From: Silicimonas sp. | GTDB lineage: Bacteria > Pseudomonadota > Alphaproteobacteria > Rhodobacterales > Rhodobacteraceae | NCBI GenBank assembly: GCA_013003245.1 | Contig: JABDJX010000231.1 | Location: forward strand, 1-45,571 | Reading direction: 5' to 3' | DNA length: 45,571 bases | Part shown: positions 24,735-32,746 of the stretch, piece after piece | Layout: each line of letters starts with the position of its first letter | Position numbering within the stretch: the first letter of the stretch is position 1 | The notes under the pieces: model-generated | Database searches by the model: none | What the model was told of the DNA's origin: nothing | Seen by the model: the letters and a program-made list of their open reading frames with translations, nothing else | Position numbers and translations under genes: made by a program

Positions 24735-24974
24735 ATGGTGGTAGCGATGGTTCGCTCGCGTCTTGATACAGTTTTGTCTTTCTGCGCTGATACGCTCAGC
24801 GCCTTCTCTCGTAAGCAAAACACTGCGCCCGGTGGGTATGCCGCATTTTCGGCCCCCGCCAATCTAAACGCGCGCCCTTCAAAAAATATCTCTGTCGCTA
24901 CCACTCCTCAATTGCGCGTGATTGATCGCAATACGCGGGTCAGGTCCAGGCCACGTCTCGACGATTTTCTCTGA
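24735..24974 (+). CDS. Possible small basic protein, 79 residues
   Basis: Starts MVVAMVRSRLDTVLSFCADT and ends RSRPRLDDFL. It is basic and low in recognisable domain features, with no signal peptide that I would trust. A strong intrinsic terminator lies 64 bases past its stop, which supports transcription through it, but there is no clear ribosome site and a minus-strand ORF of similar length overlaps. I do not recognise the family; it may instead be part of a non-coding RNA. Confidence 0.35.
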   Translation: MVVAMVRSRLDTVLSFCADTLSAFSRKQNTAPGGYAAFSAPANLNARPSKNISVATTPQLRVIDRNTRVRSRPRLDDFL

Positions 24975-25037
24975 ATAAGAATGCTCAGCGGACACCGTGG
25001 CGCGAGTGATTGCGCGCCTGGTCCGGCTGGGTGGGGC

Positions 25038-25076
25038 AAGGCGCGTTCCAGTGGGGATTGGAACGCGCCTTTTTTA
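25038..25076 (+). terminator. Strong rho-independent terminator
   Basis: 13-bp perfect stem AAGGCGCGTTCCA / TGGAACGCGCCTT with an 8-base loop, followed by TTTTTATTT. It is the strongest intrinsic terminator in the window and works on the plus strand. No well-supported gene lies directly upstream of it. Confidence 0.92.
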
Positions 25077-25146
25077 TTTAAATTCAAATGGTTAAGCGGA
25101 AAAATAGTTTGAAAAATCGTGTGGTTTCTTCGCTTTCGCCACATTT

Positions 25147-25172
25147 TTGCCGCAATTTTACGGCAATTTTTT
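25147..25172 (+). terminator. Weak hairpin with T-run
   Basis: 6-bp stem TTGCCG / CGGCAA with an 8-base loop, followed by a T-run. It sits in AT-rich sequence about 50 bases before the small Cys-containing ORF. It could be a back-up terminator or a leader structure of that ORF. Confidence 0.35.
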
Positions 25173-25224
25173 CACAATCGGGGCTGGGTCTCTGACAAGT
25201 AAGTAAGAGTAATGGGTGGTTGTT

Positions 25225-25449
25225 ATGTGTGGGTTTAAACATTGTCGCAAATCGGGTCGCTGTTTTCTGGCAGGCGTGTCGCCTTGCCCGGAAGTTCCGG
25301 CAAAGAAGCCGGAAATTCTCTCTCAATTGGGATTGCACTATGAAGGGTTTCTTGAGCCCAATGCGTTGCTGTCCGCGCTGGGCGTTGAGGCCATTGACCT
25401 GGATACGGCAGCCTCTAACTCTCCCGTATTAAAGGAAAAGGCCGCCTAG
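25225..25449 (+). CDS. Small Cys-containing hypothetical protein, 74 residues
   Basis: Starts MCGFKHCRKSGRCFLAGVSP from the ATG at 25225 (the track uses a GTG three codons earlier). Four Cys residues lie within the first 23 positions (MCGFKHC, GRC, SPCPE), which could bind a metal or form disulfides. The rest is soluble and ends in LKEKAA. Its 3' end overlaps the convergent lipase-like gene by 35 bases. Not a family I recognise. The ordered N-terminal Cys pattern makes it more credible than a random ORF. Confidence 0.4.
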   Translation: MCGFKHCRKSGRCFLAGVSPCPEVPAKKPEILSQLGLHYEGFLEPNALLSALGVEAIDLDTAASNSPVLKEKAA

Positions 25450-26374
25450 GCCTTTTCAAAAACGCAAAGAGACCGTCGAGAAATGCTTTGCGGGCTTTTG
25501 GACTTTCCATCATCAGTTCGTGACGCGCATCATTGATGACCGTCAACTCTGCGCTCGGCCAGTTTGAATGCATTTTGGTGAGGACGGAGGCATCGACGAT
25601 GCCCTCCAAGGTGCCGACGTAGATTTGCGTTGGCACATTGGGCCAAGATTCACTGGCAAGCCGCGCACATTCGGCCTGTGCTTCCAAAAACCAATGAACA
25701 GAGGGGCCACCGAGCGCAAACTGTGGAACAGTGCTGAGCTGACGCTTGAAATAGTCGAAATGGTTGCGATCCGTCGTCAGAAGATTGCCGTCAAATCCAC
25801 TCTCGGCCACATAGGCGGCTTCACCAGCGCCCGGGAGATACTCCAGCCGCTTGCCTGTCATCCGCGCCCAGGTTGGCAAAAACGCAGCGCTTAAACGTTT
25901 GGCTGCAGGGATCTGGATGCCCCACATGGGCGCCGAGAAAACCGCACGTTCAACGTTCAGCCCTTCGATCAAAGCGCGCAGTCCGATGTTGCCACCAAGC
26001 GAGTGCGCCAACAGAAAATACGGCTTGGGAAGGTCGGCGTCAGATGCCGCAGTGACCAGTTCGGCCACATCCAATTGGTAGTCAGAAAAGGTGCCCACGT
26101 GCCCCAAAGCCGGATCGTCCGCAAGCCGGTCCGAGTACCCCTGCCCACGCAAATCAACTACGGCAACAGCATAAGACTGTGCCGTCAAATCTCTGATAAC
26201 GCGTCCATATTTCTCGATATATTCAGTGCGCCCAGGTATGAGCAGAATCGTACCACAGGCCTTTGGGACCGGCCAAAGGCCAATCCGCAGGCGCACGCCA
26301 TCACGCGCCGTGCGCCAAATCACCGACCCATCGGGTGGCGCTTCTGCAAGGTCCGCGTGGAACGGGGCCTGCAT
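25415..26374 (-). CDS. Alpha/beta hydrolase, lysophospholipase/monoacylglycerol lipase-like
   Basis: Serine hydrolase of 319 residues in the Hydrolase_4 (PldB/MAG-lipase-like) group. The oxyanion region is LIPGRTEYIEKYGRV, followed by VVDLRGQGYSDR; the nucleophile elbow is LAHSLGGNIG. The acid/histidine end includes VGTLEGIVD and INDARHELMME with the catalytic His. There is no signal peptide, so a cytoplasmic or membrane-associated role on lysophospholipids or monoglycerides is likely. Its ATG overlaps the stop of the SCP2-domain gene by one base (TAATG), so the two form a lipid-related pair. Confidence 0.9.
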   Translation of the reverse strand: MQAPFHADLAEAPPDGSVIWRTARDGVRLRIGLWPVPKACGTILLIPGRTEYIEKYGRVIRDLTAQSYAVAVVDLRGQGYSDRLADDPALGHVGTFSDYQLDVAELVTAASDADLPKPYFLLAHSLGGNIGLRALIEGLNVERAVFSAPMWGIQIPAAKRLSAAFLPTWARMTGKRLEYLPGAGEAAYVAESGFDGNLLTTDRNHFDYFKRQLSTVPQFALGGPSVHWFLEAQAECARLASESWPNVPTQIYVGTLEGIVDASVLTKMHSNWPSAELTVINDARHELMMESPKARKAFLDGLFAFLKRPRRPFPLIRES

Positions 26375-26664
26375 TACCCCAAAGCAGGAGCCAGTCGCAT
26401 TGCCGCTCCCATATCGCCGTCAACCGCCAGTTTTTGGGTCATGAATGCGGTTGTGGGGTTCAACTCGCCAGACAAGATATCCTGAAACGTATCGGCGTCC
26501 GCTGTCATGGTCACCTCGGCCTCTTCATCCCCTGCCCGCGCGCCATTTGCATCCAGCATGATCGAGCCCTCACCCTCGATCACAAATTTGGCTGTCCCGT
26601 CAAATCCGCTGTCCGCCAGCTTTTCGTTCAGTTTTGCCACGGCCTGTTCAATTACGTCGCTCAT
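26374..26664 (-). CDS. SCP2 sterol-binding domain protein
   Basis: Stand-alone SCP-2 domain of 96 residues, a small hydrophobic-pocket fold that binds acyl-CoA or other lipids. Family signs are FVIEGEGSIMLDANG, AEVTMTADADTFQDILSGELNPTTAFMTQKLAVDGDMG near the C-terminal half, with the conserved G-x-L-x(2)-x-x-A-F-M-x-G/K-K-L-x-V-x-G-D pattern. It is translated just ahead of the lysophospholipase-like hydrolase (TAATG overlap), so it could present lipid to that enzyme. The gene is divergent from the TPR protein gene. Confidence 0.93.
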   Translation of the reverse strand: MSDVIEQAVAKLNEKLADSGFDGTAKFVIEGEGSIMLDANGARAGDEEAEVTMTADADTFQDILSGELNPTTAFMTQKLAVDGDMGAAMRLAPALG

Positions 26665-26735
26665 TTAAAGAAGTCCTTCACTTGGCTGTTATGGGTCTCG
26701 ATTTCACCCAAATATACGCTAAACTCACTATTGTT

Positions 26736-27296
26736 ATGCGTTGGATTTCGACATTTCTCAAACAAGTCGTTGCGGCAGTTCTGGCTGGAACGCTGTTTTT
26801 TGGTGCGGCTCTGGCCGATGAAGCCGAGCTTGAAGCCTTGTATGAAGGGCTTTTGAACGCAGAAGGCGCAAATGCGGAACAGATTGTTGGTCGCATTTAT
26901 GAGATTTGGTCAAGGTCAGGCTCAGACTCGATGGATTTGCTTTTGGAACGCGGACGCGAAGCGTTGAACGAAGGTGACACCAAACTTGCGATCCGCCATT
27001 TTTCAGCACTGGTCGATCACGCACCAGACTTTGCCGAAGGCTATAACGCGCGCGCGACTGCCTATTTTCAGGCCGGACGCTATGGACCTTCGCTTGAGGA
27101 CATCAGACGGACTTTACAGCTGAACCCGCGCCACTTTGGCGCGATGAGTGGGCTGGCGTTGATTCTTGAAGAGATTAACCGCCCCGAAGATGCCCTTGCC
27201 GCGTGGCGCGAAGTTGAGACGATAAACCCAAGTCAGGAAGGGCTTGCCGAGGCTTTGGTCAGGCTTGAACGACAGGTCGAAGGCCGCAGGCTTTAG
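26736..27296 (+). CDS. Exported TPR-repeat protein
   Basis: 186 residues from the ATG at 26736 (MRWISTFLKQVVAAVLAGTL), which opens a signal peptide ending near GAALA; the track starts 34 codons earlier. After a short helical region it holds about three tetratricopeptide repeats, for example AIRHFSALVDHAPDFAEGYNARATAYFQAGRY and SLEDIRRTLQLNPRHFGAMSGLALILEEINRPEDAL. Such periplasmic TPR proteins act as protein-protein scaffolds. The 3' end overlaps the next gene by about 50 bases in another frame. Confidence 0.88.
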   Translation: MRWISTFLKQVVAAVLAGTLFFGAALADEAELEALYEGLLNAEGANAEQIVGRIYEIWSRSGSDSMDLLLERGREALNEGDTKLAIRHFSALVDHAPDFAEGYNARATAYFQAGRYGPSLEDIRRTLQLNPRHFGAMSGLALILEEINRPEDALAAWREVETINPSQEGLAEALVRLERQVEGRRL

Positions 27297-28185
27297 CGCC
27301 TTGTTCGACGGTTTCACAGAAGACCGCATTGAAGGGGACGGCGCCATGCTTTTTGTGCGCCATGGCGGCAAGCGAGACGGTCCGGGCGTGGTTTTGCTCC
27401 ACGGTTATCCCCAAACCAGCGCGATGTGGCACGGGGTGGCGCCGTTGTTGGCTGAAGATTATCACGTCATTTGCCCTGATCTGCGAGGATATGGGCGCTC
27501 AGACAAACCAGCCAGTGACCCAAGCCACGCGCCCTATTCCAAACGCGCGATGGCCGCTGATATTTGCGCGGTGATGCGCAGGCTGGGACATGTGCGGTTT
27601 CTGATCGGGGCACATGACCGGGGCGCCCGCGTGGCGCATCGTCTGGGGATGGACACGCCAGAGTGCGTGGAGGCGATGACCTTGCTCGACATCGCGCCCA
27701 CGCGCGAGATGTATGCCAATACCTCTGATACATTTGCCCGCGCCTATTGGCACTGGTTCTTTCTGATCCAGCCCGCGCCGATGCCAGAAGATCTGATCCT
27801 GAGCGACCCGGAGACATTCTGGCGGCGTAAATGCACGATTCAAACCAAGGGCGAGACACCGTTTTCACCGGAGGCCGAGGCGGAATATCTGACATACTTT
27901 CAAGGCAATGCCATTCACGCCACGTGCGAAGACTACCGCGCAGCCGCAACCATCGATATTACACACGACAACGCGGATGAAAACGCCAAACTGACAATGC
28001 CTCTGCAAGTCTTTTGGGGCTCGAAAGGTATCATTGGCAAGGCGTTTGATCCTTTGGCCCTTTGGCGATTGCGCGCCGAGCGGGTTGAGGGGCAGGCATT
28101 GGAGACCACGCATTACATGGCAGAAGAGCGCCCGGAAGAAATTGCTAGCCTGATGCGCGCGCAGTTCAAGAAATACTGGCCCTAA
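27244..28185 (+). CDS. Alpha/beta hydrolase, fluoroacetate/haloacetate dehalogenase-like
   Basis: 313 residues. It has an Asp nucleophile in GAHDRGARVAHR (Asp125, Arg126, Arg129), where haloacetate dehalogenases have the same HDRG-x-R pattern with carboxylate-binding arginines. YWHWFF (His170-Trp171) matches the halide-binding site, and HGYPQTSAMW the oxyanion region; the likely base is His290 in THYMAEE. The start is uncertain: TTG at 27244 has AGGA upstream and gives the family N-terminal segment FSALFDGF, but it lies inside the TPR gene; the first ATG (27346) would cut this segment. Dehalogenase or related ester/epoxide hydrolase activity is inferred. Confidence 0.85.
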   Translation: MPRLWSGLNDRSKAAGFSALFDGFTEDRIEGDGAMLFVRHGGKRDGPGVVLLHGYPQTSAMWHGVAPLLAEDYHVICPDLRGYGRSDKPASDPSHAPYSKRAMAADICAVMRRLGHVRFLIGAHDRGARVAHRLGMDTPECVEAMTLLDIAPTREMYANTSDTFARAYWHWFFLIQPAPMPEDLILSDPETFWRRKCTIQTKGETPFSPEAEAEYLTYFQGNAIHATCEDYRAAATIDITHDNADENAKLTMPLQVFWGSKGIIGKAFDPLALWRLRAERVEGQALETTHYMAEERPEEIASLMRAQFKKYWP

Positions 28186-29261
28186 AGCCGCGCGCCCACC
28201 GCGTCAGTGACGGCCTTTGTGCCCATGTCGCCGCCAAACTCCATCGGGCGGATCTCGTTGGCTGCAAATCCCTCGTCGACCGCCTTATCGAGAGCGCGCG
28301 CCGCATCCGCGTAGAGCGTCTCGCCAGAGGTCTCAGCCAAATAATCCAGCATCAAGACCCCACTCAGGATTGCCGCCAGCGGATTGGCGTTGTCCTGCCC
28401 CATAATATCCGGCGCGCTGCCGTGCGCGGGCTGGAAAAGGCCGTGCTTATCCCCAATCTCGGCGCAGGCCGCCATGCCCATGCCGCCCACAAGCCCGCCT
28501 GCAAGGTCAGACAGGATATCGCCGAACATGTTTTCCATGACCATCACATCGTATTCCCACGGCTGTCGAATAAGGTTCAGCGCTTGGGCATCGACATAAG
28601 CGTGGTCGCTCGCAATGTCGGGATACTGCGGTGCAACTTCGTCGAAAATCTTGCGAAAGAATGCCATCGACGCAAAAACATTTGCCTTGTCGACGCAGGT
28701 CATCCGCCCCCTGTGCCCGCGCGCTTTGCGGCTTTGTGCCAGCTTGAAGCCAAAGTGATGCAATTTCTCGGTCGTCTTGCGCGTGATCCGCAGGGTGTCT
28801 CGCACCTCGTCATCGCCGATGATCTGCGCCCGACCGTGGGCCGCTGCGGAATAGAACAGGCCTTCGGTCGACTCGCGCAAAATGACCATGTCGATCTTGG
28901 TTGCGCGTGGATCAGCCAGGCGTTGCGGCGCATTGGGAAAGGCTTTGACCGGGCGGACACCGGCATAAAGACCAAAACGATCCCGCAAGCGCAGGTGCGG
29001 TGCAATTTCGGTTCCATCGTCATGCCGGATGGACGGAAGGCCGATGGCGCCCAAGAAAATCGCATCCGCCTCGCCTGCCAGCTCTTCGCCGCCCTCTTCG
29101 ATGTCGCGCCCAGTCTTGGCGTAAAACCCCGCTCCAGCTTCGATCTCTTCATACTCCAAAGCTGCGGCACCCGCCCCGGTCAAGGCGGCATCCACCAAAG
29201 CCAGCGTCGCGTCGGCCACGTCAACGCCAATACCATCGCCTTTTATCACTGCAATTTTCAT
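28182..29261 (-). CDS. Isocitrate/isopropylmalate dehydrogenase family protein
   Basis: NAD(P)-dependent decarboxylating beta-hydroxyacid dehydrogenase, 359 residues. Start MKIAVIKGDGIG is the usual nucleotide-fold opening. The substrate-loop segment reads RESTEGLFYS, unlike LeuB (RELTGG) and closer to ICDH/tartrate-dehydrogenase-like members. Metal and cofactor regions VDAQALNLI, NMFGDILSDLAGGLVGGMGM and the GLFQPAHGSAPDIMGQDNANPLA segment are intact. It is therefore a functional family member whose substrate (malate, tartrate or another 2-hydroxyacid) cannot be fixed. Its stop overlaps that of the dehalogenase-like gene tail-to-tail by four bases, and it is divergent from phrB. Confidence 0.88.
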   Translation of the reverse strand: MKIAVIKGDGIGVDVADATLALVDAALTGAGAAALEYEEIEAGAGFYAKTGRDIEEGGEELAGEADAIFLGAIGLPSIRHDDGTEIAPHLRLRDRFGLYAGVRPVKAFPNAPQRLADPRATKIDMVILRESTEGLFYSAAAHGRAQIIGDDEVRDTLRITRKTTEKLHHFGFKLAQSRKARGHRGRMTCVDKANVFASMAFFRKIFDEVAPQYPDIASDHAYVDAQALNLIRQPWEYDVMVMENMFGDILSDLAGGLVGGMGMAACAEIGDKHGLFQPAHGSAPDIMGQDNANPLAAILSGVLMLDYLAETSGETLYADAARALDKAVDEGFAANEIRPMEFGGDMGTKAVTDAVGARL

Positions 29262-29292
29262 CTATTGGCCTTTGTTCCGGGCGATCGCATTT

Positions 29293-29310
29293 ATTAAGGT
29301 ATACTTTAAT
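29293..29310. promoter_or_regulatory. 18-bp near-perfect palindrome between divergent genes
   Basis: ATTAAGGTA followed by TACTTTAAT, a palindrome with one mismatch centred on GTATAC. It lies in the 129-base gap between the divergent dehydrogenase-like gene and phrB, about 30 bases from the former's start. A dimeric repressor site of MarR or similar type is plausible. Confidence 0.4.
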
Positions 29311-29390
29311 TCAAGTATTCCACCGCCCCAAGCAAGCTTTATCTTGGGAGATGGGTTGAGCGATGCGGCACGCGCTTTATCTCACCGCGC

Positions 29391-30938
29391 ATGAAGACAC
29401 TTGTTTTGATCCTTGGAGACCAGCTTTGGCTTGGTTCTCCTGCCCTAAAACGCGCGAGAGAGACGGGCGCAAAGATCCTGATGGTCGAGGCCACGGACGA
29501 GGCCACATACATCCCTCAGCACAAAATGCGCCTTGTCCTGTTCTTTTCGGCGATGCGCCACTTTCGCCAAGCTTTGGAGGATGAGGGTTTTGATGTCACC
29601 TACAGCGAACTGACGGACAGCGACACATGTGCTTCAATTGCCGATGAGTTGGGCCGGCAGATTGAGGCCGAGAGCATCGAACGGGTTGTTTGCGTGACAC
29701 CCGGTGATGCCCGCGTGGGTGCCGCGATTAAGGATGTATGCAGCCAAGCAGAAGTGGAGCTTGAGGCGCTGGACGACACGCATTTCATCAGCACAGTCAA
29801 AGACTTCCGTGATCACGCCGAGGGGCGCAAATCACTGATCATGGAGTATTTTTACCGCGAGCTTCGTAAGCGCACCGGTATTCTGATGGACGGTGGCGAC
29901 CCAATTGGTGGCCAGTGGAATTTTGACAGCGACAATCGCGACACCTTTGGCAAAGACGGCCCACCTGACATTCCGCCGCCTATCGCTTTTGAGCCGGACG
30001 CCATTACGCGCGAGGTGATCGAAATGGTGGAAGAGCGCTTCGCCGACGCGCCTGGAAAACTGGAAAACTTTGCCTATCCCGTCACCGCCGGCGATGCGGA
30101 AAAAGCCTTGGATGATTTCATCGAAAACCGCCTGCCGCATTTTGGCAAATATCAGGATGCGATGGTGACGGGCGAAGCGTTTCTCTATCACTCTCGGCTG
30201 TCCACCTCTCTGAACCTGCATTTGCTCGACCCACGCGATGCGATCAACGCGGCGGTCAAGGCGTATGAGGACGGGGATGCGCCGCTTAACAGCGTCGAGG
30301 GGTTCGTGCGGCAGATACTTGGATGGCGTGAATTCATTCGCGGCATCTACTGGACGAAAATGCCGGACTACGCCGAGATGAACGGCTTGGGTGCCGATCA
30401 GGACATGCCCGCGTTTTTCTGGACCGGCGAGACTGACATGGTTTGCGTGAAAGACGCCGTGACCCAGTTGAACGACCACGCCTACGCGCATCACATTCAG
30501 CGGCTGATGGTACTGGGGCTTTTTGCCATGCTGCTGGGCGCGCGCCCCTATGACGTGCACCGCTGGCATATGTCTATGTACGCCGATGCCATTGACTGGG
30601 TGTCACTTCCCAACGTGTTGGGGATGAGTCAGCATGGCGACGGCGGCATCGTGGGCACCAAGCCCTATTCGGCCTCTGGAAATTATATCAACAAGATGAG
30701 TAATTATTGCAAAGACTGCCGCTTTAAGCCGGGCAAGGCCACCGGCGACGACGCATGCCCGTTCACCACGCTTTACTGGGATTTCCTGGACCGCAATCGC
30801 GACGCTTTCAAATCCAACCACCGCATGGGGTTTCAGATGAAAAACCTCGACCGGAAATCTGATGAAGACATTGACGCGATCCGGGTCCGCGCAGAAGGGT
30901 TAAAAGAAACATTTACCGAAAAAACTTACCTGATGTGA
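29391..30938 (+). CDS. phrB: Iron-sulfur (6-4) photolyase/cryptochrome-like protein (FeS-BCP type)
   Basis: DNA photolyase-related flavoprotein of 515 residues. It starts MKTLVLILGDQLWLGSPAL, the DPRP-family opening, and shows KMRLVLFFSAMRHF and VEGFVRQILGWREFIRGIYW typical of the PhrB/CryB group. The C-terminal segment SNYCKDCRFKPGKATGDDACPF carries three of the four 4Fe-4S cysteines; an upstream Cys (MVCVKDAV) can supply the fourth. Members repair (6-4) photoproducts with light and bind a lumazine antenna. The neighbouring genes are not related to light response, so it is probably a stand-alone repair gene. Confidence 0.92.
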   Translation: MKTLVLILGDQLWLGSPALKRARETGAKILMVEATDEATYIPQHKMRLVLFFSAMRHFRQALEDEGFDVTYSELTDSDTCASIADELGRQIEAESIERVVCVTPGDARVGAAIKDVCSQAEVELEALDDTHFISTVKDFRDHAEGRKSLIMEYFYRELRKRTGILMDGGDPIGGQWNFDSDNRDTFGKDGPPDIPPPIAFEPDAITREVIEMVEERFADAPGKLENFAYPVTAGDAEKALDDFIENRLPHFGKYQDAMVTGEAFLYHSRLSTSLNLHLLDPRDAINAAVKAYEDGDAPLNSVEGFVRQILGWREFIRGIYWTKMPDYAEMNGLGADQDMPAFFWTGETDMVCVKDAVTQLNDHAYAHHIQRLMVLGLFAMLLGARPYDVHRWHMSMYADAIDWVSLPNVLGMSQHGDGGIVGTKPYSASGNYINKMSNYCKDCRFKPGKATGDDACPFTTLYWDFLDRNRDAFKSNHRMGFQMKNLDRKSDEDIDAIRVRAEGLKETFTEKTYLM

Positions 30939-31033
30939 TGCCAAACTAAGCGGCGCTGATGGTGGCCGTTGACGCCAGACGATGCCACCGTTTTGTGCCT
31001 GACATGGCATCTGTACCATCCAAACCCAAATGA

Positions 31034-31062
31034 TAGCGCAACCAACAACAATGCTTGCGCTA
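31034..31062. promoter_or_regulatory. Inverted repeat upstream of pckA
   Basis: TAGCGCAA and TTGCGCTA, perfect 8-bp arms separated by 13 bases (centres 21 bases apart, two DNA turns). It sits about 85-110 bases upstream of the pckA start. The half-sites resemble LacI/GntR-type operators in style. Regulation by a gluconeogenic regulator is inferred. Confidence 0.45.
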
Positions 31063-31145
31063 ACGTGTCGTTGCGCCTGTTTTCATTGGAAACGAAGCCA
31101 TCTAGATACCTTGTAAAAGTAGAATGCTTATGGAAGGCCATCGAC

Positions 31146-32744
31146 ATGGAAAAGGGACGGGTAAACCCAAATTTCACCCTGACGGATCAGGGGATCAAGG
31201 GCTTCGCTGCAGCGTACTACAATCTGACCGAACCGGATCTAGTGGCGCACGCGCTTGACCGCAAAGAAGGCTCGCTTGGAGAAGGCGGCACCTTGATGGT
31301 GACGACAGGCAAATTTACTGGACGTTCGCCGAAGGACAAACACGTTGTCATGTCTCCCTCCACCAAGGATACGATCTGGTGGGAAAACAACGCGCGCATG
31401 GAGAAAGATGCCTTCGACCGCCTGCATCAGGATATGCTTGCCCATGTCAAAGATCGCGATCTTTATGTGCAGGACCTTTACGCGGGCGCCGATCCGAAAA
31501 CGCGCATCAACGTGCGGGTAGTCTCGGAACTGACATGGCACAATCTTTTCATTCGCCATTTACTTATTCGCCCGGACCGACAGGCATTGGACAGCTTCGA
31601 GGCAGATTTTACAATTCTGAACTTGCCCAGTTTCTTTGCTGACCCAGAGCGCCATGGCTGCAGAACCGAGACGGTGATCGCGCTCGACTTCGACCGTAAG
31701 CTGATCCTGATCGCGGGCACCGAGTACGCCGGAGAGAACAAAAAATCGGTGTTTACCATTCTGAATTATCTGCTGCCTGAAAAAGGCATTATGCCGATGC
31801 ACTGTTCGGCCAACCATGCACGCGGCAACCCTGTCGACACGGCAGTTTTTTTTGGTTTGTCGGGCACGGGAAAGACCACACTTTCCGCAGATCCCAATCG
31901 CATTCTTGTGGGAGACGACGAACACGGCTGGTCGAACGAAGGCATCTTCAACTTTGAAGGCGGTTGCTATGCCAAAACAATCCGCCTCTCGCCCGAAGCC
32001 GAGCCAGAGATTTTTGCAGCAACCAAAATGTTCGCGACCGTGATCGAGAACATGACCGCTGACGATGAAACAAAGACGCTGGATTATGAAGACGATAGTC
32101 TGACGGCGAACATGCGCGCGGCCTATCCAATGCACTATATCGCCAATGCATCGGAATCCGGACTTGCGCGGCACCCCAAGAATATCGTGATGCTGACATG
32201 CGACGCGTTTGGCGTCATGCCCCCGATTGCAAGGCTAACACCCGCACAAGCGATGTATCATTTTCTGTCGGGCTTTACCTCGAAAGTCGCCGGGACGGAA
32301 CGCGGTGTAACAGAGCCCGAGCCGACGTTCTCTACCTGCTTTGGTGCGCCTTTCCTGCCTCGCCGTCCAGAGGAGTACGGACAGATTTTGCAAGACAAGA
32401 TCGCACGCCACGGAGCGACGTGCTGGCTTGTTAACACGGGCTGGACAGGCGGCGCCTATGGAACAGGCGAGCGCATGCCAATCCACGCCACCCGAGCGCT
32501 GTTGACGGCCGCCTTAGACGGCACGCTTGCCTCTCGCACGTTTCGCAAAGACCCCTATTTCGGCTTCGAGGTGCCGGTAACTGTGCCTGGCATCGACGCC
32601 GAGCTTCTTGATCCACGAGGTACGTGGAACGACCCGCAAGCCTATGATGCGGCCGCGCAAAAACTCGTGGCAATGTTTGCGGAAAACTTTGAACAGTACA
32701 CGCCTAACATCAACGCCGATGTCCGCGCGGTGATGCTTGGCTGA
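31146..32744 (+). CDS. pckA: Phosphoenolpyruvate carboxykinase (ATP)
   Basis: Converts oxaloacetate to phosphoenolpyruvate, the entry step of gluconeogenesis; 532 residues from the ATG at 31146, which has GGAAGG nine bases upstream. The 59 extra codons in the track are non-coding leader. Motifs: [10 protein letters not shown] near the N-terminus, the P-loop [11 protein letters not shown], the metal-binding [10 protein letters not shown] and [15 protein letters not shown]. It is usually next to chvI/chvG or HPr-kinase genes in alphaproteobacteria, as I recall, but here it follows phrB and faces the catabolic cluster. Convergent with the molybdenum-hydroxylase gene, with two bases between stops. 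Confidence 0.97.
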   Translation: MEKGRVNPNFTLTDQGIKGFAAAYYNLTEPDLVAHALDRKEGSLGEGGTLMVTTGKFTGRSPKDKHVVMSPSTKDTIWWENNARMEKDAFDRLHQDMLAHVKDRDLYVQDLYAGADPKTRINVRVVSELTWHNLFIRHLLIRPDRQALDSFEADFTILNLPSFFADPERHGCRTETVIALDFDRKLILIAGTEYAGENKKSVFTILNYLLPEKGIMPMHCSANHARGNPVDTAVFFGLSGTGKTTLSADPNRILVGDDEHGWSNEGIFNFEGGCYAKTIRLSPEAEPEIFAATKMFATVIENMTADDETKTLDYEDDSLTANMRAAYPMHYIANASESGLARHPKNIVMLTCDAFGVMPPIARLTPAQAMYHFLSGFTSKVAGTERGVTEPEPTFSTCFGAPFLPRRPEEYGQILQDKIARHGATCWLVNTGWTGGAYGTGERMPIHATRALLTAALDGTLASRTFRKDPYFGFEVPVTVPGIDAELLDPRGTWNDPQAYDAAAQKLVAMFAENFEQYTPNINADVRAVMLG

Positions 32745-32746
32745 GT

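Larger units (their letters stand above)
24512..25215. other. 700-base gene-poor stretch after leuA
   Basis: Few convincing genes. The best ORF is 24735-24974 on the plus strand. A very strong terminator at 25038-25076 shows that something is transcribed rightward here. A second, weaker hairpin with a T-run lies at 25147-25172. No tRNA, SRP RNA or RNase P core motif was recognised by eye. A small RNA is possible. Confidence 0.45.

Noticed and set aside
28422-29297. 291-codon plus-strand ORF opposite the isopropylmalate/isocitrate dehydrogenase-like gene
   Set aside because: Shadow of a complete enzyme gene.
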